Assembly: GCA_035911095.1 (NCBI GenBank)
Contig: JAMHWF010000044.1
Span: 62,001-126,000, forward strand
Reading direction: 5' to 3'
DNA length: 64,000 bases
Source: JAMHWF01 sp035911095
GTDB lineage: Bacteria > Pseudomonadota > Gammaproteobacteria > Burkholderiales > Burkholderiaceae_C
Each line of letters begins with the position of its first letter. Within the stretch, counting starts at the first letter, position 1. The notes under the pieces are model-generated. The model was not told the origin of the DNA and searched no databases. It saw only the letters and a program-made list of their open reading frames with translations. Of this stretch, positions 17,201 to 25,746 are shown piece by piece. The position numbers were made by a program, and so were the translations under genes.

Positions 17201-19566
17201 TGCTGATGGGCTCGGTGCGCCACCCCGAGCGCCTGCTCGAGCACGCGCTGCTCTGGCTGCACGAGCAAGAGGTGCTGCGCCTGAACAGGGGCCTCGCGGT
17301 GTTCCGCCCGGCAATGACGATCCGCCTCGGTGCCGAGCGGCGCGGGTTCACGAAGCCTGACTACGAGCCGCTGCGGCTGCACTACGACGAGCTGGTGCTG
17401 CAGATCCACGTGATGGCCGCCTACGCCGAGCGCGGGCTGGCGGCGATCGGCGAGGCGATCCGCATGGCGGCCGACTACTTCTCCCTGTCGCGCGCGGCCT
17501 TCCTGGGCCAGTGGCTCCCGGGGCGCGAGAAGGAGCTGGGCCGCCAGACCACGCCCGCCTCGTGGCGCGCGATCGTCGAGTCGCTCGCCAACCCGGTGCA
17601 GCAGCAGCTCGTGGCGGACGAGCGCGAGCAGACGAACCTGCTGGTCCTTGCCGGCCCGGGCTCGGGCAAGACGCGGGTGCTGGTGCACCGCATCGCCTAC
17701 CTGCTGCGCGTGCGGCGGGAGCGGCCGCAGGGCATCCTGGCGCTCGCCTACAACCGGCATGCGGCGCTGCAGATCCGGCAGCGGCTGCGCGCGCTGGTCG
17801 GCGACGATGCGAACGGCGTGACGGTGCTCACCTGCCACGCGCTGGCGATGCGGCTCGCGGGCATCAGCCTGGCCGAGCGTGCCGAGGCCGGCGAGGCGGT
17901 GTTCGACGAGGCACTCCAGCAGGCGGTGGCGCTGCTCGAGGGCAGCGGGCTGGCACCTGACGAGGCCGACGAGCAGCGCGAGCGGCTGCTGGCCGGCTTC
18001 CGCTGGATCCTGGTCGACGAGTACCAGGACGTGGCCGAAGGCCAGTACCGGCTGATCGCCGCGCTGGCCGGTCGCCGCCGGGCCGACGAGGCCGGCCGCC
18101 TCGCGCTGTTCGCGGTCGGCGACGACGACCAGAACATCTACGCCTTCAACGGCGCCTCGGTCGAGTTCATCCGCCGCTTCGAGGCCGACTACGGCGCGAA
18201 GCCGGCCTATCTGGTCGAGAACTACCGCTCGACGGCGCACATCATCGACGCCGCGAACCGCGTGATCGCGCCGGCGCGCGAGCGCATGAAGGCGGCGCAC
18301 CCGATCGTGGTCGACCGGGCGCGGCGCGGCGGGCCCGAAGGCGGTGCCTGGCAGGCGCGCGACCTGCTGGCGCGTGGCCGGGTCGTGCGCCTGCCGGTGG
18401 CACCGGACGCGGCCGCGCAGGCGGTGCGGGCGGTGCAGGAGCTGTTGCGCCTTGCCGCGCTCGACCCGGGCTGGGACTGGTCGCGTTGCGCGGTGATCGC
18501 GCGCGGCTGGCGCTGGCTGGAGCCGGTGCGCGCCTGTTGCGAAGCCCTGGGCGTTCCGGCCCAGCTGGCCGACGAGCCCACGCCGCCGCTGTGGCGCCTG
18601 CGCGAGACGCAGGCCCTGCTGCGCTGGCTGCGGGCGCCGCCCGCAGGGCCGGGTCTCGATGCGTCAGGCCTCGACGCCTGGCTGGCCGAGCGGCTCGGTG
18701 GCGACGGCGCGGTCGCGGCAGGCGACGGTGCTGCAGCGGCGGGGATCTGGTGGCGCGCGCTGCGCGAGGCGGTCGACGACTACCGGCTCGAGCATCCCGA
18801 CGCGGGCCTGCCGCCGGCGCACCTGGTCGAATGGCTCGTCGACTGGGCCCGCGAATGGCGACGCCGCCCGCGGGGCTTGACGCTGCTCAGCGCGCATCGC
18901 GCCAAGGGGGTCGAGTTCGACCACGTCGTCGTGCTCGACGGTGGCTGGGGGCCGCGCCGGGACGGCTCAGGTGTCCGAGTGGGCACCAGGCCTCGCCCGC
19001 CTGCCGGCGAGGAGGCGCTGGAGGACGCGGACGCCGAGCGCCGCCTCTACTACGTCGCGATGACGCGCGCCCGCTGCACGCTGGCGCTGGCGCGGCTCGG
19101 GCCCGTCGGGCCCTCCGGGCCGTTCGGCGAGGCCCTTGCCGGTGCCGCTTCGACCTGGTCGCGTCGCGAGGACGAAGTCGTGTCGCTCGAGGTCGACACC
19201 CGGCGCCTGAACCGTCGCTACCGCCGGCTGGGGCTGGCGGACGTCTACCTCGGCTATCCGGGCCGCCATGCGGCTTCGCACCCGCTCCACGCCCGGCTGG
19301 CCGCGCTGCGGCCGGGCGATGCGCTGACATTGCAGCGCGACGCGGCCGGGCGCTGGCAACTGCTCGACCGCCGCGGCGAGACCGTCGGCCGGATGGCACA
19401 GGCCTTCTCGCTCGACGAGGGGTGGCACTGCCTGCGCGCCAGCGTCGCCGCGGTCGTCGAATGGCGGCGCGAGGACTCGCCGCCCGAATGGCAGGACGGC
19501 ATCGCCTGCGAACGCTGGGAGGTGGTGCTGGCCGACCTGGAGCTGGTGCCGATGGCTCAGAGCTGA
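14239..19566 (+). CDS. Exonuclease-RecQ-UvrD triple-fusion DNA helicase
   Basis: 1,775 residues starting with GTG; the exonuclease motif begins 22 residues in, which supports this start. Domains in order: a DEDD-type 3'-5' exonuclease (D22-x-E24, HN at 74-75 with D80, final D137) at about 15-150; a Cys/His cluster C289, C294, C297, H301; a RecQ-family SF2 helicase with Walker A GTGTGKS (K352), DEAH at 450-453 and the SF2 motif VI segment QEAGRAGRDR; helical linker and winged-helix-like region to about 1100; a UvrD/PcrA-type SF1A helicase with GPGSGKT (K1144), DEYQD at 1260-1264, GDDDQNIYAFNGA, AHRAKGVEFDHV and YVAMTRAR near 1600. All key residues of both motors look intact. Single RecQ is about 600 and UvrD about 720 residues. 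Probable role in replication or recombination repair. It ends in a 10-bp convergent overlap with the TonB receptor. Confidence 0.85.
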   Translation: MSPDAVPQARDDAFVAGCVALDLEVGLRDGRIHHLAAVRGDDGRAFIHRGGAGLAAALERLDAFCAGARRLAGHNLQAFDAPQLQALEPGLRLLGLPRVDTLQLNPLAFPRHPYHRLVKHYQDGALVRSTRNDPELDSRLCLQLLGEQRRALRTAAPELLSAWHGLLAASPRDTGLAQCLGELRGGAAPDAQAFARAVTACASDRACAAAVRELARGPDAASTTAGPPADGHGSDAGTSGRIAPIDPWPAAYALAWLSVAGGNSVLPPWVLHQHPGTRALISRLRNRPCHDAGCRWCRERHDSGAELRRWFRLDAFRPEPRGADGRPLQQAIVEATQCGEPVLGILPTGTGKSVCYQLPALSRYDRTGALTVVISPLVALMADQVQGMEARGIGCAAALNGLLSLPERADVLERVRLGDIGILLVSPEQLRGRALRSVLAQRDIGAWVLDEAHCLSKWGQDFRPDYRYVGRYIRERSGPVLDDCPVLCLTATAKPDVIDDIAGYFERQLGLRLTVLDGGSTRDNLAFEVVPTKPELRFAHTLSVLRADLPPEQPGGAIVYCASRRGTEQLAQFLREHDLAAGHFHAGLSPEAKKTTQQRFLAGELRVIVATNAFGMGIDKPDVRLVVHADVPGSLENYLQEAGRAGRDRQAARCVLLYAPGDAERQFGLSARSRLTRREIHAVLRALRRLDRRKRGEGEIVATPGEILLEEEEGEFERDNATDDTRVRTAIAWLEEAALLTREENVVSVFPSSLQVASLDEARARLATAEVDEDRRRQLLVLVRELLMADADRGLSTDELMLATRLDGRGVQRALADLEQLGVARNDTALTAFVHAGVERSSTRRLAEAQALELALIDAMREHDPDLGQGGTSVLQLRHASQRLKDAGHPNALPETLWRLLRSLAADGRGEEGSRASLDLRRLDAESVRVVLQRKWADLKRTAGMRHAAAQRLLEHLLARLPDGARGVDLLARTTVGGLAGAMRGDLVLMGSVRHPERLLEHALLWLHEQEVLRLNRGLAVFRPAMTIRLGAERRGFTKPDYEPLRLHYDELVLQIHVMAAYAERGLAAIGEAIRMAADYFSLSRAAFLGQWLPGREKELGRQTTPASWRAIVESLANPVQQQLVADEREQTNLLVLAGPGSGKTRVLVHRIAYLLRVRRERPQGILALAYNRHAALQIRQRLRALVGDDANGVTVLTCHALAMRLAGISLAERAEAGEAVFDEALQQAVALLEGSGLAPDEADEQRERLLAGFRWILVDEYQDVAEGQYRLIAALAGRRRADEAGRLALFAVGDDDQNIYAFNGASVEFIRRFEADYGAKPAYLVENYRSTAHIIDAANRVIAPARERMKAAHPIVVDRARRGGPEGGAWQARDLLARGRVVRLPVAPDAAAQAVRAVQELLRLAALDPGWDWSRCAVIARGWRWLEPVRACCEALGVPAQLADEPTPPLWRLRETQALLRWLRAPPAGPGLDASGLDAWLAERLGGDGAVAAGDGAAAAGIWWRALREAVDDYRLEHPDAGLPPAHLVEWLVDWAREWRRRPRGLTLLSAHRAKGVEFDHVVVLDGGWGPRRDGSGVRVGTRPRPPAGEEALEDADAERRLYYVAMTRARCTLALARLGPVGPSGPFGEALAGAASTWSRREDEVVSLEVDTRRLNRRYRRLGLADVYLGYPGRHAASHPLHARLAALRPGDALTLQRDAAGRWQLLDRRGETVGRMAQAFSLDEGWHCLRASVAAVVEWRREDSPPEWQDGIACERWEVVLADLELVPMAQS

Positions 19567-21809
19567 TAGCGCAGCGTCGCCATCAGCGCGCGCGGCGAGC
19601 CGTAGTCGTGGCCGGTTTCGTCGACCCGGTAGGCGCGGTCGAACAGGTTGCTCAGGTTCAGGTTCAGGTCGAGGTGCTTGTTGATCCGGTAGTTCGCCAT
19701 CAGGTTGACCACCGCATAGGACTTGATCGTGGACGCCTCGAGGAACGCCGGGCCGGCCCAGCCCGCATAGGCCTTGCTCTGCCAGTTCAGGCCCGCGCCG
19801 ACGGTCAGGTCGTTCAGCGCGGCCGGCCGCCAGGTCGTGAACAGCTTGAAGTTCTGCTTCGGCACCTCGGTGTTCAGGCGCGTGTCGGCGCTGTCGCGGA
19901 TCACCGCGCGGCCGTAGCCAGCCTGCAACGACCAGCCGGGCCGCAGCTCGCCGGCGACCTCGAACTCCCAGCCGCGGCCCTTGGTCTCGTCGACGGCGAC
20001 GTAGGAGTCGTCGCCGGTCGGGGTCTGGCCGCCGTCCGCGACGGCGAGGTTGTCCTTGCGCGTTTCGAAGACGGCGACCGAGGCGTTCAGGCGGTCGTCG
20101 AACCAGGCCCCCTTCAGGCCCAGCTCATAGGACTTGCCGACCTCGGGGTCGAGCAGCTCGCCGGCCTGGTTGCGGTTGTTCTGGGGCTGGAAGATCGTCG
20201 TGTAGCTCGCGTAGGCCGAGAGGCTGGGCGTGACGTCGTAGACCAGGCCGATGAAGGGCGTGAACTCGCGGTTCTGCTTGCGGTCGTCGGTGATCTCGCC
20301 GGTGTCCAGGTTGGTGGTGCGGGTGCGCCAGTTGCTCAGCCGGGCGCCGGTCAGCAGCGCCAGCGAGTCGAGCAGCTTCAGCTGGTTGTTGACGAACAGG
20401 CCGACCTGGTCGGTCTTGTACTCCGAGCGTGTCCAGGGTTCGAAGCTGCTCCAGTCCGGCTCGGGGAAGCGGCCGGTCCAGGTGAACGCCTGCGAGCTGA
20501 TGTCGTCGTCGAAGTAGTCGGTGTTGCCCGGGCGGTCTCGCTCGCGCGAGCTGTAGCCGTTGAGGCCGGCGGTGAACTTGTGCTCCCGGCCCCATAGGCG
20601 GTAGCGCCCGTCGAGGCTGGCGAAGTAGGCGCGCGGCTTGTCCTCGCCGCCGATGCGGCGCAGGTAGACCGGGGTGATGCCGTCGAGCGCCGGCGACGCG
20701 GAGAGGTTGCCGAACTTGCGATCGCTCGTCCGCTTGCCGGCGACGAACTGCACCTGGCCGGTCCAGTCTTCGTTGAACCGGTGCTCGTAGCCGAGCGAGG
20801 CGTTCGTGCGCTTCACGCGGTTGCTGCTCCAGTCGGTGTAGGCGTTGCGGCCGCGGGCGAATGGCGTCGGCGTGCCGTCCTCGAAGGCGGTGTTGAAGCC
20901 GGTGTAGGGCCCGGCGCCGAGCCCGGTGGTGCGGCCATGCTCCAGGGCGACCGTCAGCCGGTCGCGCGGGGTCAGGTGGGCTTCGAGGACGCCGTAGAGC
21001 GTCGACTCGTAGCCGCGGTAGCGGTCGAGCCAGCTGTTGCCCTTCTCGTAGACGGCGACGAGGCGACCGCGCAGCCGGCCGTCTTCGGTCAACGGGCCGC
21101 CGAGATCGACCGTGCCGCGATGCTGCCGCCAGCGGCCGACCGACACCGAGCCCGAGGCCTCGAAGACCTCGGTGGGCCGCTTGCGGGTGACGGCAATCGT
21201 GCCGCTCGGCTCGCCGGCGCCGGTGAGCAGGCCATTGGCGCCGCGCACCACGGTGACCGAGTCGAAGACGGCCGAGTCGAGGCTGCCCCAGTCTTCATGC
21301 GAACCACCGGCGAAGAGCGACATCGGCACCAGGACGCCGTCGAGCAGCACGTTCGAGATCGTGTAGCCGCGCGAGTTGATCCACGAGTAGCTCGCCGTGC
21401 TCGCGCCGCCCTTGCCGAAGATCGTCAGCCCGGTCACCTGGTTCATCACGTCACCGAGCGACATCAGCCCCTGGTCGTCCATCCGCTGGCGGGTGATCAC
21501 GCTGACCGACTGGGGCGTCTCGCGCGGTGCCAGGTCGAGGCCGGTCGCCGCGGAGGTGCTGGGCGGCGTGTACGAGTGCGTGCCCTCGGTGACGTTGTCG
21601 CGGATCGCTTCGCCGATGACGCGGACGGCCGGCAACTGGGCGCCTGGCGACGGCGTGACGGAAGGCGCCGCAGGGGTGTCGGCCTGGACGCCGGACGGGG
21701 TGCCGTCCTGCGGGGGCTGTTCGGTGCCCTGGGCGAGCAGAGGTTCGGTCGATGCCAGCGCGGCCAGCGCCGCGCCGGCGAGCAGCGCGCGCTTTCGTGA
21801 GTTCGTCAT
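19557..21809 (-). CDS. TonB-dependent siderophore receptor
   Basis: 750 residues. The start at 21809 gives a signal peptide (to about 27, cut after LLAQG); a longer in-frame start at 21890 would cross the Fur box. The plug domain contains APRETPQSVSVITRQRM, the characteristic opening of FpvA/FhuE/FoxA-type ferric siderophore receptors, and the last strand ends in Leu as outer-membrane barrels usually end in an aromatic or hydrophobic residue. Takes up a ferric siderophore across the outer membrane with TonB-ExbB-ExbD energy. A good Fur box lies 63 bp upstream, so iron repression is expected. No siderophore synthesis or permease genes are beside it, suggesting use of a xenosiderophore. Confidence 0.9.
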   Translation of the reverse strand: MTNSRKRALLAGAALAALASTEPLLAQGTEQPPQDGTPSGVQADTPAAPSVTPSPGAQLPAVRVIGEAIRDNVTEGTHSYTPPSTSAATGLDLAPRETPQSVSVITRQRMDDQGLMSLGDVMNQVTGLTIFGKGGASTASYSWINSRGYTISNVLLDGVLVPMSLFAGGSHEDWGSLDSAVFDSVTVVRGANGLLTGAGEPSGTIAVTRKRPTEVFEASGSVSVGRWRQHRGTVDLGGPLTEDGRLRGRLVAVYEKGNSWLDRYRGYESTLYGVLEAHLTPRDRLTVALEHGRTTGLGAGPYTGFNTAFEDGTPTPFARGRNAYTDWSSNRVKRTNASLGYEHRFNEDWTGQVQFVAGKRTSDRKFGNLSASPALDGITPVYLRRIGGEDKPRAYFASLDGRYRLWGREHKFTAGLNGYSSRERDRPGNTDYFDDDISSQAFTWTGRFPEPDWSSFEPWTRSEYKTDQVGLFVNNQLKLLDSLALLTGARLSNWRTRTTNLDTGEITDDRKQNREFTPFIGLVYDVTPSLSAYASYTTIFQPQNNRNQAGELLDPEVGKSYELGLKGAWFDDRLNASVAVFETRKDNLAVADGGQTPTGDDSYVAVDETKGRGWEFEVAGELRPGWSLQAGYGRAVIRDSADTRLNTEVPKQNFKLFTTWRPAALNDLTVGAGLNWQSKAYAGWAGPAFLEASTIKSYAVVNLMANYRINKHLDLNLNLSNLFDRAYRVDETGHDYGSPRALMATLRYQL

Positions 21810-21871
21810 GGGTCGTTCGTAGGTGGGGCGGGCGGATTCGCATCGCTCGCGGGTCGAACGACTGACAACGA

Positions 21872-21892
21872 GAATGCGATGAATTCGCATTC
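21872..21892 (-). promoter_or_regulatory. Putative Fur box
   Basis: Inverted repeat GAATGCGA-(5 nt)-TCGCATTC, close to the AATGCGAAT-type Fur sites common before betaproteobacterial siderophore receptors, placed 63 bp upstream of the receptor start. Confidence 0.65.
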
Positions 21893-21997
21893 ATTGTATG
21901 CGGAGCCGTGAACGCAGCCCGGGCCGGGCGGCGAGCCGGCCGCGAACGGGCAGCGTTGGGGCCCTGGGCGGGCGGGGCGGTGGAGACCCGAGAAACG

Positions 21998-23461
21998 TCA
22001 GGCCGGCCCGCTGAGCACGCGCTTGGCCTCGCGCCTCGCTTCCCGCATCAGCACGAACTCCTCCGCCGCCGTCGGGTGGACGGCGACGGTGCGGTCGAAG
22101 TCGGCCTTGGTCGCGCCGGCCGTGAGCGCGACGGCCAGGCTCTGCACGATCTCCGGCGCGTCGGCGCCGGCCATGTGCACCGCCAGCACGCGGTCGCTCG
22201 CCGTGTCGACCAGCAGCTTCATGTAGCTGCGCTCGGGGCCGTCGATGAAGGCCTGGCGCATCGGGCGAAAGTCGGCCTCGTAGACGGTGACGCGGCGGCC
22301 TTCGCGCTCGGCCCGCGCGGCTGCCTCGGCCTCGGTCGGGCCGATCGAGGCGAGCGGTGGCAAGGTGAAGACGGCGCTGGCGACCAGGTCGAGGTCGAGC
22401 ATGCGCACGCGGTCGCCGAACAACGCCTCGACCAGCGCGCGGCCTTCGGCGATCGCCACCGGCGTCAGGTTCAGGCGGTCGGTCACGTCGCCGATCGCGT
22501 AGAGGCCTGGCGCGGCGGTCTGCAGCCTCTCGTCGACCGCGAGTTCGCCGCCGCGGCCGGTCGCGAGGCCCAGCGTCTCCAAGCCCAGGTTCGCGGTGTT
22601 GGGGCGCCGGCCGCTGGCGTTGAGCAGCCAAGGGAAGTCGTGCGCTTCGCCGTTCGCGAGCCGCAGGCGCCAGCCGCTGCCGGGCGCGAGCGGCTCGCCA
22701 GCAGGGGCTGCCGCGCCAACTTCGGCGCCGCCCGCGTCCAGGCGCTCGATGCGCTCCATCGTGACACCCGGATGCAGCCGCACGCCGGCCGCCGCCAGTG
22801 CCGCGGCGCAGTGGTGGCGCAGGTCGTCGTCGAAGCCGCGCAGCGGTGCCTCGGCGCGGAAGAACAGGTGCACCTCGACGCCCAGCCGCGCCAGCATGCT
22901 GGCGAACTCGACCGCGATGTAGCCGGCGCCGACGATCCCCACGCGCGCGGGCAGCGCCTGCAGGTCGAGCAGGTCGTCGGAAGTGGGGCAGGTCTCGATG
23001 CCGGGCACGCTGTCGCGCACCGGCGCGGCGCCGGTCGCGATCAGCACGCGGCGCGCGCTGAGCCGCCGTTCGCCGCCGGCCTGCCGCACGACGACATGGT
23101 TCGGCCCGTCGAGCCGGCCGTGGCCTTCGACCAGCTCGACCTTCGAGTCGGCGAGCAGGCGGCGGTAGATGCCTTCGAGGCGGTCGATCTCGGCCGCCTT
23201 CCGCGCGGCCCAGCGCGACATCTCGAAGCGCGGCGTGCCGTCGATCTGCCAGCCGTAGCCTTCGGCCTCGCGCAGTGCGTCGCCGTAGGCGCCGGCGTAC
23301 ATCAGCAGCTTCTTCGGCACGCAGCCGCGGATCACGCAGGTGCCGCCGACGCGGCTGCCCTCGACGATCGCCACCCGGGCGCCGAGCGCGGCCGCACGGC
23401 GCGAGGCGGCGACGCCGCCCGAGCCGGCACCGATCGTCACGAGGTCGAAGTCTTCAGTCAT
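21998..23461 (-). CDS. gor: Glutathione-disulfide reductase
   Basis: 487 residues (family about 450-480). N-terminal FAD-binding GAGSGGVAASR, redox-active disulfide in GGTCVIRGCVPKK, NAD(P)-binding GAGYIAVEFA in the middle, FAD-contact YAIGDVTDRLNLTPVA and the C-terminal dimer motif HPTAAEEFV with the active-site His. Reduces GSSG to GSH with NADPH in the cytoplasm. The start at 23461 (MTEDFDL) directly precedes the Rossmann fold; longer versions add 73 low-complexity residues. An insertion of about 18 Gly/Ala-rich residues in the NADPH domain is a local peculiarity. It lies 115 bp from the divergent ligA. Confidence 0.92.
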   Translation of the reverse strand: MTEDFDLVTIGAGSGGVAASRRAAALGARVAIVEGSRVGGTCVIRGCVPKKLLMYAGAYGDALREAEGYGWQIDGTPRFEMSRWAARKAAEIDRLEGIYRRLLADSKVELVEGHGRLDGPNHVVVRQAGGERRLSARRVLIATGAAPVRDSVPGIETCPTSDDLLDLQALPARVGIVGAGYIAVEFASMLARLGVEVHLFFRAEAPLRGFDDDLRHHCAAALAAAGVRLHPGVTMERIERLDAGGAEVGAAAPAGEPLAPGSGWRLRLANGEAHDFPWLLNASGRRPNTANLGLETLGLATGRGGELAVDERLQTAAPGLYAIGDVTDRLNLTPVAIAEGRALVEALFGDRVRMLDLDLVASAVFTLPPLASIGPTEAEAAARAEREGRRVTVYEADFRPMRQAFIDGPERSYMKLLVDTASDRVLAVHMAGADAPEIVQSLAVALTAGATKADFDRTVAVHPTAAEEFVLMREARREAKRVLSGPA

Positions 23462-23576
23462 CGCGAGCTGCTCCCGGCCCGGATGCCGTCCGGGCAGGCG
23501 CCGATGATGCGTCGCCCCGGCCCGGGACGCCGCCGCCTTCGCGAGACCCCGCGTGCCGCTGCCGGACAATCGCCCG

Positions 23577-25718
23577 ATGAGCCTGCCCGACCTCTCCGCG
23601 TCCGCCGACGACCGGCCCGCGCCCGCCAGCGAAGACGAAGCCGCAGCGGCCCCTTCCGAGGCCGCCATCGAGCGCGCCATCTGGCTGCGCCAGACCCTGC
23701 TGCACCACGCCCACCTCTATTACGACCTCGACACCCCGGCGCTGCCCGACGCCGAGTACGACAAGCTTTACCAGGAACTCGAAGCGCTTGAGAGCGCTCA
23801 CCCTGCGCTGCGCACGCCCGATTCGCCGACGCAGCGCATCGTCGGCCAGGTGCTCGACGGCTTCGTGCCGGTGCGCCACGTGGTGCCGATGTTGAGCATC
23901 CGTACCGAGACCGACACCACCGACGGCGGCGCGATCGCCTTCGACGGCCGCGTGCGCCGCGAGCTGGGACTGAAGCCCGAGGACGCGCCGATCGCCTACG
24001 CCTGCGAGCTGAAGTTCGACGGCCTGGCGATCAGCCTGCGCTACGAGCAGGGCGTGCTGGTGCAGGCCTCGACGCGCGGCGACGGCGAGACCGGCGAGGA
24101 CGTGACGCAGAACATCCGCACGATCCGCCGCATCCCGCAGCGGCTCAAGGGTGCGCGGCCGGAGGTGCTCGAAGTGCGCGGCGAGGTCTATATCGCCCGC
24201 GCCGACTTCGAGCGCATGAACGAGGCCCAGCGCGCGGCCGGCCTGAAGACCTACATCAACCCGCGCAACACCGCTGCCGGCGCGGTGCGCCAGCTCGACC
24301 CGGCGATGGCGGCGCAGCGACCGCTCTCGTTCTTCGCCTATGGGCTGGGCGAGGTGCACGGCTGGGGGCCGGACAACGCCGAGTGGCCGCCGACGCATGC
24401 CGCGACGCTCGACGCACTGAAGGCGATGGGCCTGCCGGTCAACGATGAGCGCGATGTCGTCAAAGGCGCCGTGGGCCTGGCGGCCTTCCACCAGGCGGTC
24501 GGCGAGAAGCGCGATGCGCTGCCCTTCGACATCGACGGCACCGTCTACAAGGTCGACTCGCGCGAGCTGCAGCAGCGCCTGGGCTTCGTCACGCGCGAGC
24601 CGCGATGGGCCGTCGCCCACAAGTACCCGGCACAGGAGCAGGCCACGAAGCTGCGCGAGATCGGCGTGCAGGTCGGCCGCACCGGCCGGCTGACGCCCGG
24701 CGCGAAGCTGGAGCCGGTCTTTGTCGGCGGCACGACGGTCAGCAATGCGACGCTGCACAACCTCTTCGAGCTACGGCGCAAGGGCGTGCGGGTTGGCGAC
24801 ACGGTGATCGTGCGGCGCGCGGGCGACGTGATCCCGGAGATCGTCGGCGTCGTGCCGCGCCCCACGCCGGGCCCGCGCGACCCCTACGTGCCCAACTTCC
24901 GCATGCCGCGCCACTGCCCGGTCTGCGGCAGTGACGTGCTGCGCGAGAAGGGCGGCATCGACCACCGCTGCACCGGCGGCCTGTTCTGCCCGGCGCAGCG
25001 CAAGGAGGCGCTGCTGCACTTCGCCGGGCGGCGCGCGATGGACATCGAAGGCCTGGGCGACAAGCTGGTCGAGCAGCTCGTCGACGGTGGCCTGGTGCGC
25101 ACGCTGCCCGAGCTGTACACGCTGGGCATCGCCAAGCTGGCGGCACTTGACCGCATGGCCGAGAAGAGCGCGGCCAACCTCGTCGCCGGGCTCGAGAAGA
25201 GCAAGCGCACGACGCTGGCGCGCTTTCTCTACGCGCTCGGCATCCGCCACGTCGGCGAGGCCACCGCGAAAGACCTGGCGCGCCATTTCGGCACGCTCGA
25301 CCGCGTGATGGACGCGAGCCTCGAGCAGCTGCTCGAGGTGAACGACGTCGGGCCGGTCGTCGCGCAGTCGATCCGCACGTTCTTCGAGCAGGCGCACAAC
25401 CGCGAGGTGGTCGAGCAGCTGCGTGCCGCCGGCATCGGCTGGGAGGAGGGCCAGGGCACCGGCGATGGCCGCCCGCGGCCGCTGCTGGGCAGGACGCTGG
25501 TGCTGACAGGCACGCTGCCGACGCTGAGCCGCGACGAGGCGAAGGACCTGATCGAGGCCGCCGGCGGCAAGGTCACGGGCTCGGTGTCGAAGAAGACCGA
25601 CTACGTGATCGCCGGGGCCGAGGCGGGGAGCAAGCTCGAGAAGGCGCAGGCGCTGGGGGTCGAGGTGCTTGATGAGCAAGGCCTGCAGGCCTTGCTCGCC
25701 GGGCCGTCGGACGGCTGA
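23577..25718 (+). CDS. ligA: NAD-dependent DNA ligase
   Basis: 713 residues from the ATG at 23577 (a GTG at 23553 is possible). Domain Ia YYDLDTPALPDAEYD binds NMN; the adenylation Lys is K146 in CELKFDGLA; OB fold follows, then a four-Cys zinc finger (CPVCGSD...HRC...FC), a helix-hairpin-helix domain and a C-terminal BRCT domain (GRTLVLTGTLPTLSRDEAK). Seals nicks using NAD+, joining Okazaki fragments; normally essential. The first 30 residues are an Ala/Asp/Glu-rich extension not needed for activity in other ligases. Convergent with the PEP-CTERM gene, 28 bp apart. Confidence 0.97.
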   Translation: MSLPDLSASADDRPAPASEDEAAAAPSEAAIERAIWLRQTLLHHAHLYYDLDTPALPDAEYDKLYQELEALESAHPALRTPDSPTQRIVGQVLDGFVPVRHVVPMLSIRTETDTTDGGAIAFDGRVRRELGLKPEDAPIAYACELKFDGLAISLRYEQGVLVQASTRGDGETGEDVTQNIRTIRRIPQRLKGARPEVLEVRGEVYIARADFERMNEAQRAAGLKTYINPRNTAAGAVRQLDPAMAAQRPLSFFAYGLGEVHGWGPDNAEWPPTHAATLDALKAMGLPVNDERDVVKGAVGLAAFHQAVGEKRDALPFDIDGTVYKVDSRELQQRLGFVTREPRWAVAHKYPAQEQATKLREIGVQVGRTGRLTPGAKLEPVFVGGTTVSNATLHNLFELRRKGVRVGDTVIVRRAGDVIPEIVGVVPRPTPGPRDPYVPNFRMPRHCPVCGSDVLREKGGIDHRCTGGLFCPAQRKEALLHFAGRRAMDIEGLGDKLVEQLVDGGLVRTLPELYTLGIAKLAALDRMAEKSAANLVAGLEKSKRTTLARFLYALGIRHVGEATAKDLARHFGTLDRVMDASLEQLLEVNDVGPVVAQSIRTFFEQAHNREVVEQLRAAGIGWEEGQGTGDGRPRPLLGRTLVLTGTLPTLSRDEAKDLIEAAGGKVTGSVSKKTDYVIAGAEAGSKLEKAQALGVEVLDEQGLQALLAGPSDG

Positions 25719-25746
25719 GGGCCGTGCCGCGACCCGGCCGCGACGT

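Noticed and set aside
13969..18300. Very long open frame (about 1,440 codons) on the minus strand opposite the helicase gene
   Set aside because: It is the antisense shadow of the RecQ-UvrD fusion in high-GC DNA: composition is Arg/His/Ala/Gln-rich without motifs, while the plus-strand frame carries all helicase motifs.
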